Below are positions 59,614-64,000 of a stretch of DNA of 64,000 nucleotides, piece by piece. Location: positions 62,001-126,000 of the forward strand of contig NZ_PYJQ01000007.1 of the NCBI RefSeq assembly GCF_003024605.1, written 5' to 3'. The stretch's first letter is position 1, and every line of letters begins with the position of its first letter. The translations under genes and the position numbers were made by a program. The notes beneath the pieces are model-generated. The model made no database searches, was not told the origin of the DNA, and saw only the letters and a list, made by a program, of their open reading frames with translations. The stretch comes from Rhizobium sp. JAB6. GTDB taxonomy: Bacteria > Pseudomonadota > Alphaproteobacteria > Rhizobiales > Rhizobiaceae.

Positions 59614-60090
59614 ATGATGGAATTCGTGGCAGAGCTGTCACTATGGGAGATTTATGCAATCGTTTGCGGGTTGCTGGTATCCTTGGGACTTTGGGCCGGG
59701 CTAATCGTGGGCAGGAGGTTTTCGATAGCCTTGAGGGTGTTGCCGCTTCTCGGTATCGCGGTCACGACGCCGGTGACCGAGCGGTTTGTGATCCCCTACC
59801 TTTCGGAGCGCTATCCGGTGATCTTCGCCAACAAGGATCTGCCTAAGAAGATCGATCAAAAGACCACGCTGACGAAGATAGATCTCACCGATCACATCTA
59901 CAGCTATTTCTACGATCTCGACGACGATGATGACTTCGATCCGCCTCTCGTCAAGTCCGCGCAACTCACGGACCTCTGCGACTTCCTGCTGCCGAAATTC
60001 AGTTCCGGCGAAGCATCTTTGGCGAATTACATCTATCAACTGAAGGGCAGGGACTATTCGTTTTCGGTCGACAGCACCGACTGCTCCTGA
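59614..60090 (+). CDS. Hypothetical membrane-anchored protein
   Basis: 158 residues. A first hydrophobic segment near 9-32 (LWEIYAIVCGLLVSLGLWAG) and a second near 38-55 (ALRVLPLLGIAVTTPV) are followed by an acidic soluble tail with the run DLDDDDDFDPP. Codon use and composition look like a real gene, but I do not recognise the family. The ribosome site is weak and a second ATG follows at once. It sits alone in the accessory region. Confidence 0.55.
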   Translation: MMEFVAELSLWEIYAIVCGLLVSLGLWAGLIVGRRFSIALRVLPLLGIAVTTPVTERFVIPYLSERYPVIFANKDLPKKIDQKTTLTKIDLTDHIYSYFYDLDDDDDFDPPLVKSAQLTDLCDFLLPKFSSGEASLANYIYQLKGRDYSFSVDSTDCS

Positions 60091-60172
60091 CGGCTGGACA
60101 GGCGAAACATCAGGGGCGCCGTGATTCAAAATCCCCCGCCACCTTCCCAGCTGCGCAGGGCGCAGACGAGGC

Positions 60173-60328
60173 TTATGCCATTGTCGAGAGCGCGACGGCT
60201 GCGACCGCTGTCAGGCCACCGAAGATCGGCAGCATTTGAGCATAACGAGCCGCGCGAGCTTCTTTCTTTCGATCGATGTCATGATCGGCTTCCTCACATG
60301 CAGTGAGGCCTAAACGCATGGAACTCAT
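60173..60328 (-). CDS. Possible 51-residue membrane protein
   Basis: A minus-strand frame of 52 codons including stop. The charged stretch EEADHDIDRKKEARAARYAQ is followed by a hydrophobic C-terminal helix, MLPIFGGLTAVAAVALSTMA. This tail-anchored layout looks like protein-coding sequence. The ribosome site is poor, and ATG at codon 4 is an alternative start. Confidence 0.4.
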   Translation of the reverse strand: MSSMRLGLTACEEADHDIDRKKEARAARYAQMLPIFGGLTAVAAVALSTMA

Positions 60329-60464
60329 GCTTCGTTTCACGTCCGTCGCCGCATTGTAATATTATACATCGCTAAAAATACAGGGAGGCGGTACTTTGCC
60401 GGTTCGAAAACGGCAAATCCGCTCGGTAGGGATTACCGAACATTATGGTGTCGCGACTTCTATC

Positions 60465-60489
60465 GGAACCTAATCCAGTCAGGTGAGTT
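60465..60489 (+). promoter_or_regulatory. EcfG (general stress sigma factor)-type promoter
   Basis: GGAAC (60465-60469), a 17-base spacer, then GTT (60487-60489). This matches the GGAAC-N16/17-(C)GTT pattern of EcfG/RpoE2 promoters in alphaproteobacteria. It sits 28 bases before the start codon of the small gene at 60517. Confidence 0.6.
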
Positions 60490-60516
60490 CCATTTTCAAC
60501 TGAAAGGAGGCACGCC

Positions 60517-60720
60517 TTGGCACAGGAACGACAAGATGAATCGAAGGGCGGACGTGAGAAGAAGCAAGCGCTCGCGGAGATACAACACAGCAAGGCGCAT
60601 GAGAACGATCGGATGAATAGGGAAAAGGACGGAGCTTCCGTCGTTGCAGATCCCCGAAACAGGTTGGTGGATGGCAAAATCGATCCGGTTACAAAGGAGC
60701 GCAAGCCCAGCGGTGCATGA
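60517..60720 (+). CDS. Small hydrophilic protein, probably stress-induced
   Basis: 67 residues starting at TTG, with AAAGGAGG eight bases upstream. The sequence is almost wholly polar and charged (QERQDESKGGREKKQALAEI, then HSKAHENDRMNREKDG) and probably disordered, like small stress or desiccation proteins. The EcfG-type promoter upstream supports this. I cannot name the family. Confidence 0.65.
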   Translation: MAQERQDESKGGREKKQALAEIQHSKAHENDRMNREKDGASVVADPRNRLVDGKIDPVTKERKPSGA

Positions 60721-61069
60721 GCGCTAGCACTATGGGCCTGCTCGCGGGTTGATGCGCCGTTTCCTTATCGTACAAAGATAGCCGCGCAGCCCGGCTGAGC
60801 GGCGCACGGACGATCACATTACGGCCGCAGGGCGATTTGATTTTCCATCGTTCACGAGTGCAATCCCAGCGAGGACGGTTCGCTGGGATTCCGTTGCGGA
60901 ACTTTGCCGTGACTAGCGGGCAAATGTTTGCCGTGACGATATCAACTTTTGTCCGTCCCCATCTGAAGCGATCGAACGGAATCTCCAGTGGGACTGACGG
61001 CGATGTTGCGCCGCAGCCTGGTGTTCCCATTTGAATTTTTGTGTGGGAATGACGAACTCATTCTCGCGA
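60721..61069. other. Gene-poor region with short direct repeats
   Basis: No supported gene. TTTGCCGTGAC occurs at 60903-60913 and again at 60927-60937, followed by AACTTTTGTCCG near 60943; related AACTTTACCG occurs at 61072. Clustered short repeats of this kind occur at the ends of some insertion sequences, so this may be the remains of one. Confidence 0.35.
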
Positions 61070-61102
61070 TCAACTTTACCGCCAGCTGAACGGTAAAGTT
61101 GA
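61070..61102. repeat. Perfect 12-base inverted repeat
   Basis: TCAACTTTACCG (61070-61081) is inverted as CGGTAAAGTTGA (61091-61102) around a nine-base loop. It lies 28 bases after the end of the psiF-type gene on the minus strand but has no T-run. Confidence 0.7.
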
Positions 61103-61129
61103 CCGTGATATTTGAGAGTGAAAAGGTCT

Positions 61130-61411
61130 CTAGGCCTTGCCGCCGTTCTTCTTGCAATCGCTTCGGAATTTGGCGCGGGCCTTTCCATGCAGGCCCTTGG
61201 CATCGGCCTGGGCTGAACATGCCTTGGAAACGGCAGTTTGAGCGGGCTTCGTTGCCTTCGGCTTCATCGTATTGGTGGTCGATGGCGTCGACGTCGTTGC
61301 ACTCGGCGTGGTCGTTGTCGTGGTGCTAGGGGTAGTTGCCGTTTGTGCCATCGCGCTTACGCCGAAGAGTGCCACAAAGGCTGCAGTCGTGAACATAGTA
61401 GCAATTCTCAT
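61130..61411 (-). CDS. PsiF-repeat secreted protein
   Basis: 93 residues. The signal peptide ends near SAMAQ (residue 23). A Thr/Ser/Pro-rich linker follows (about 24-55), then one PsiF repeat: AVSKACSAQADAKGLHGKAR with FRSDCKK after it, whose two Cys may form a disulfide. PsiF was named for phosphate starvation induction in E. coli; its role is unknown. AGAGGAAA precedes the ATG. The 280 bases upstream hold no other gene. Confidence 0.85.
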   Translation of the reverse strand: MRIATMFTTAAFVALFGVSAMAQTATTPSTTTTTTPSATTSTPSTTNTMKPKATKPAQTAVSKACSAQADAKGLHGKARAKFRSDCKKNGGKA

Positions 61412-61692
61412 GGGGCTTTCCTCTGCTGATTAGCTTGAGCGGAATATGCGTTGTTCGACGAACATCAGCAGCTTGAACCAATATTTTTACAAAAGCAATT
61501 CGTTCATCAGGCAGTCTCGCGACTCTTGGCTGCGCCTGGAAAACCGGGGAATATCGGGGTTTTGCAATAGGCTGCAGGGTTCCCAATTCCGTCAACTTTA
61601 AGGCAGGATGCCAAGCCCGCTCGAAAAGGTGATTGGCTTTCCGATACCCGCGCCTTTAGGAAAGAATCGGAATGACATAGCCGGAGTCCATC

Positions 61693-62445
61693 GTGTCGCT
61701 TGCCGATATCTCGCTTCTGAGTGCCTTGCTCGCCGGAGCGCTTTCGTTTCTTTCACCTTGCGTGCTGCCGCTCGTACCGCCCTATCTCTGCTACATGGCG
61801 GGAATTTCGGTCGAGCAGTTTCGTGGCGGAGGAGCGGCGGTTGCCGAAACACCGAGCGTTCGCGGCAATGTGCTGATGTCGGCGCTGTTCTTCACCTTGG
61901 GATTTGCCACCGTATTCGTTGCGCTCGGCGCCGGCGCGTCCTCGATCGGCATGCTCCTGCGCCAGCACCTCGATATTCTCGCCAAGATCGGCGGCCTGAT
62001 CATCGTCGTCATGGGGCTGAACTTTCTCGGTGTCTTCCGCATCGGCCTTCTGGCCCGTGAGGCGCGCTTTCAAAGCGGCGGCAAGCCGGCGACGCTGACG
62101 GGAGCCTATGTCATGGGTCTTGCCTTCGCCTTTGGCTGGACGCCCTGTATCGGCCCGGTGCTCGGCGCCATCCTGGGCATTGCCGCCTCGCGCGAAACGG
62201 TCGGTGCCGGCGCCGGACTGCTCGCTATCTATTCGCTCGGGCTTGCCATTCCCTTTTGGATCGCCGCCGGCTTTTCCGGGGCCTTCATGCGCTTTCTCTC
62301 CCGTTTTCGCCGCCATCTCGGGACGGTCGAGAAGATCATGGGCGGGCTTCTGGTCCTGACGGGCCTCGCCTTCATCTTCGGCTATATCAGCGATATGGCG
62401 ATCTGGTTTCAGCAGACCTTTCCAATCCTGATGAAAATCGGCTAA
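61693..62445 (+). CDS. ccdA: Cytochrome c biogenesis protein CcdA
   Basis: 250 residues with six predicted membrane segments. The paired redox cysteines are in FLSPCVLPLVPPYLCYMAG and FGWTPCIGPVLGAILGIAAS. It passes electrons from thioredoxin across the membrane to the cytochrome c maturation pathway. Start is GTG 61693. It is followed by the AEC-type transporter on the same strand. Confidence 0.93.
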   Translation: MSLADISLLSALLAGALSFLSPCVLPLVPPYLCYMAGISVEQFRGGGAAVAETPSVRGNVLMSALFFTLGFATVFVALGAGASSIGMLLRQHLDILAKIGGLIIVVMGLNFLGVFRIGLLAREARFQSGGKPATLTGAYVMGLAFAFGWTPCIGPVLGAILGIAASRETVGAGAGLLAIYSLGLAIPFWIAAGFSGAFMRFLSRFRRHLGTVEKIMGGLLVLTGLAFIFGYISDMAIWFQQTFPILMKIG

Positions 62446-62509
62446 GCCGGGCGATATTTTCGCCTCCCGTTTTTCCCGGCAGATGGAACATGCCCGATGG
62501 CTTACCCCC

Positions 62510-63471
62510 ATGGCTGATATTGTTGGTCTGTTGCTGCCATTTTTCGGGCTGATCCTGTCGGCTATGCCGCCGCACGCATCACCAAGCAGCCGGCGGATGC
62601 GCTCGGCTGGCTGAACACGTTCATCATCTATGCCGCATTGCCGGCACTGTTCTTCAAGCTCGTGGCCCAGACGCCGATCGAACAGCTGACGCGAGTCGAT
62701 TTTATCGCCACCGATATCGCCGTGACTTACTCGATTTTCCTGCTGCTGTTTCTGATCGGTCGTTTCCTGCGCCGCAATTCGCTTGCCGACAGCACCATCC
62801 AGGGCTTTGCGGGAGCCTATGGCAATATAGGCTACATGGGGCCGGGACTTGCACTCCTGGCGCTCGGCGAAAAGGCGGCTGTTCCGGTGGCGCTGATCGT
62901 CTGCTTCGAAAATGCGCTGCACTTCATCGTCGCGCCCGCTCTGATGGCACTGGAAGGTGCCGACAGGCGTTCTCCCTCGCGGCTTGCTGCGGATATCGCC
63001 TGCAAGGTGCTGCTGCACCCGTTCATCCTGTCGACCGCGCTCGGCTTCCTCGTGGCGGCGCTTTCGTTCCATCAGCCCGTCGCCTTCGAGCGATTTATCA
63101 ATTATCTCGCGCAAGCTGCTGCTCCTTGCGCGCTATTTGCCATGGGTGTGACGCTTGCGCTGCGTCCGCTCAAGCGGATTCCGGTCGAGATCGGCTATAT
63201 CGTGCCGGCAAAGCTCATCCTGCATCCGCTTGTCGTCTATATCGTTCTGCAAGCTGTCGGCGGTTTCGATCCGATCTGGATCGAGGCCGCCACGTTGCTG
63301 GCGGCACTGCCGACGGCAACGAATGTCTTTGTCATCGGTCAGCAATATGGTGTCTGGCAGGAGCGGGCCTCAGCCACGATCCTGATTACTACGGCCTGTT
63401 CCGTGGTGACGGTTTCACTGGTGCTTTATCTGATAAAATCCGGCGCCCTACCGGCGCAGCTTTTCCCGTAA
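62510..63471 (+). pseudogene. AEC-family transporter, interrupted by a -1 frameshift
   Basis: From ATG 62510 the frame reads MADIVGLLLPFFGLIL and then leaves the family. In another frame from 62560 the expected GYAAARITKQPADALGWLNT continues through the whole transporter to 63471. One missing G near 62557 (CTGTCGGC where CTGGTCGGC is expected) explains it. Restored, the protein has about 320 residues and about ten membrane helices of the auxin-efflux-carrier/malonate transporter family. The end overlaps the convergent UbiH-type gene by 24 bases. It may be decay or a sequencing error; a shorter product from an internal start such as 62638 is possible. Confidence 0.85.
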
Positions 63472-64000
63472 TGCCGAGGAAAAATTGCGCAGGCCGCCGC
63501 CGGGTTCGATTCCCTCGCGCATGACGATGTTGCGCAGCGGAGCAATGGCGGAAAGCACATGCAAGCCTGCCGCCCGCAGCATCTGCACAGGCAGGAAATC
63601 CGACAGAAGCGAGCGGTTGAGGAGATCGACACTCACCGTGCGGCTGACGATGTCGGCGCGTCTCTTGCGATCGAAACTGTCGCCCGCCGTTGCTAAGATC
63701 GGAAGGTCGGCGCGTGAGCAGAGAATGTCCGACAAGGCCAGGATATCGCGAAGGCTGAGATTGAGGCCTTGCGCGCCGATTGGCGGGAAGACGTGGGCCG
63801 CTTCGCCGATCAGCGCTGCCCGGCCCTTGCCGAAGCGGTAGGCCGTCATGCCGGAGAGCGGCCAGACCTGCACGCTGTCCTCGATGGTTATTTTACCGAG
63901 CATCGACTGCATGCGTTCCTCGACCAGCAGGCCGAGTTCTTCTAGCGATTTTTCGGCATTGGCGGCGGCTTCAGCCGGCCTTTGCACCCAGACGAGGCTG
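63448..64000 (-). CDS. UbiH/UbiF-type FAD monooxygenase, C-terminal part (5' end outside window)
   Basis: The frame is open to the window end, giving about 184 C-terminal residues. GEAAHVFPPIGAQGLN, followed by LSLRDI, is the second FAD-binding motif of ubiquinone-biosynthesis hydroxylases (GDAAH in most; Glu here). The C-terminal MREGIEPGGGLRNFSSALRE fits the same family. The likely role is a ring hydroxylation in ubiquinone synthesis. The N-terminal GxGxxG motif would lie outside the window. Confidence 0.88.
   Translation of the reverse strand, partial: SLVWVQRPAEAAANAEKSLEELGLLVEERMQSMLGKITIEDSVQVWPLSGMTAYRFGKGRAALIGEAAHVFPPIGAQGLNLSLRDILALSDILCSRADLPILATAGDSFDRKRRADIVSRTVSVDLLNRSLLSDFLPVQMLRAAGLHVLSAIAPLRNIVMREGIEPGGGLRNFSSALREKLRR

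Noticed and set aside
61230..61345. Low-complexity GTG/GGT-rich stretch considered as a microsatellite
   Set aside because: It encodes the Thr/Pro-rich linker of the PsiF-repeat protein on the minus strand; the codons vary.
57387..61692. Integrative element or prophage inserted at tRNA-Lys
   Set aside because: I found no integrase and no repeat of the tRNA 3' end downstream; only an IS and gene-poor sequence are seen.

Overview
The window is a GC-rich, tightly packed chromosomal segment of an alphaproteobacterium of the order Rhizobiales, most likely Rhizobium or a close relative. The main reasons are the gene order nifR3/dusB-ntrB-ntrC-ntrY-ntrX-dat-hfq-hflX, a pyruvate dehydrogenase E1-beta subunit with its own lipoyl domain, a fused IspDF enzyme, a LexA box of the alphaproteobacterial GTTC-N7-GTTC type, and an EipB (DUF1849) envelope protein. 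Most of the window is core housekeeping sequence.

Layout. 1-3345: end of an unassigned gene, then a minus-strand group (RidA, glycerophosphodiesterase, FemAB/GNAT-like protein, HIT hydrolase). 3482-18523: a plus-strand run of eipB, translation genes (rpsB, tsf, pyrH, frr) and the envelope cluster uppS-cdsA-rseP-bamA-lpxD-fabZ-lpxA-lpxI-lpxB. 18550-23339: gltA (minus), a comEC interrupted by a frameshift, and lexA (minus). 23747-35166: a VOC protein, kdsA, eno, an ftsB-like gene, pdhA-pdhB-pdhC, a GDSL hydrolase, lpdA, two small GlsB-type membrane proteins and lipA. Lipoyl synthase therefore sits beside the lipoylated complex it serves. 35325-38101: a P-loop kinase-like protein, a RatA/COQ10 protein, CinA and IspDF. 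38321-48540: the nitrogen-control cluster with hfq and hflX. 48647-50105: mazG and a deaminase (minus). 50394-55430: an assimilatory sulfite reduction set (cysG, DUF2849, sulfite/nitrite reductase, DUF934, ferredoxin-NADP reductase).

55485-61692 is the accessory part: a frameshifted GntR regulator, short proteins, a third GlsB-type protein, tRNA-Lys(UUU), an IS481-type insertion sequence starting 10 bases after the tRNA, long stretches without recognisable genes, a small protein behind a likely general-stress (EcfG) promoter, and a PsiF-repeat protein. Core-like genes return at 61693 (ccdA, a frameshifted AEC transporter, and a UbiH-type hydroxylase cut by the window end).

I found no CRISPR array, phage or clearly new multigene system. 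The most unusual points are an RseP site-2 protease with three tandem PDZ repeats, an exact 36-base tandem duplication at the convergent ends of comEC and lexA, three single-base frameshifts all in short base runs (so either real decay or sequencing error), a family of nested palindromic repeats between genes, and an extra copy of the insertion-sequence end outside the element.
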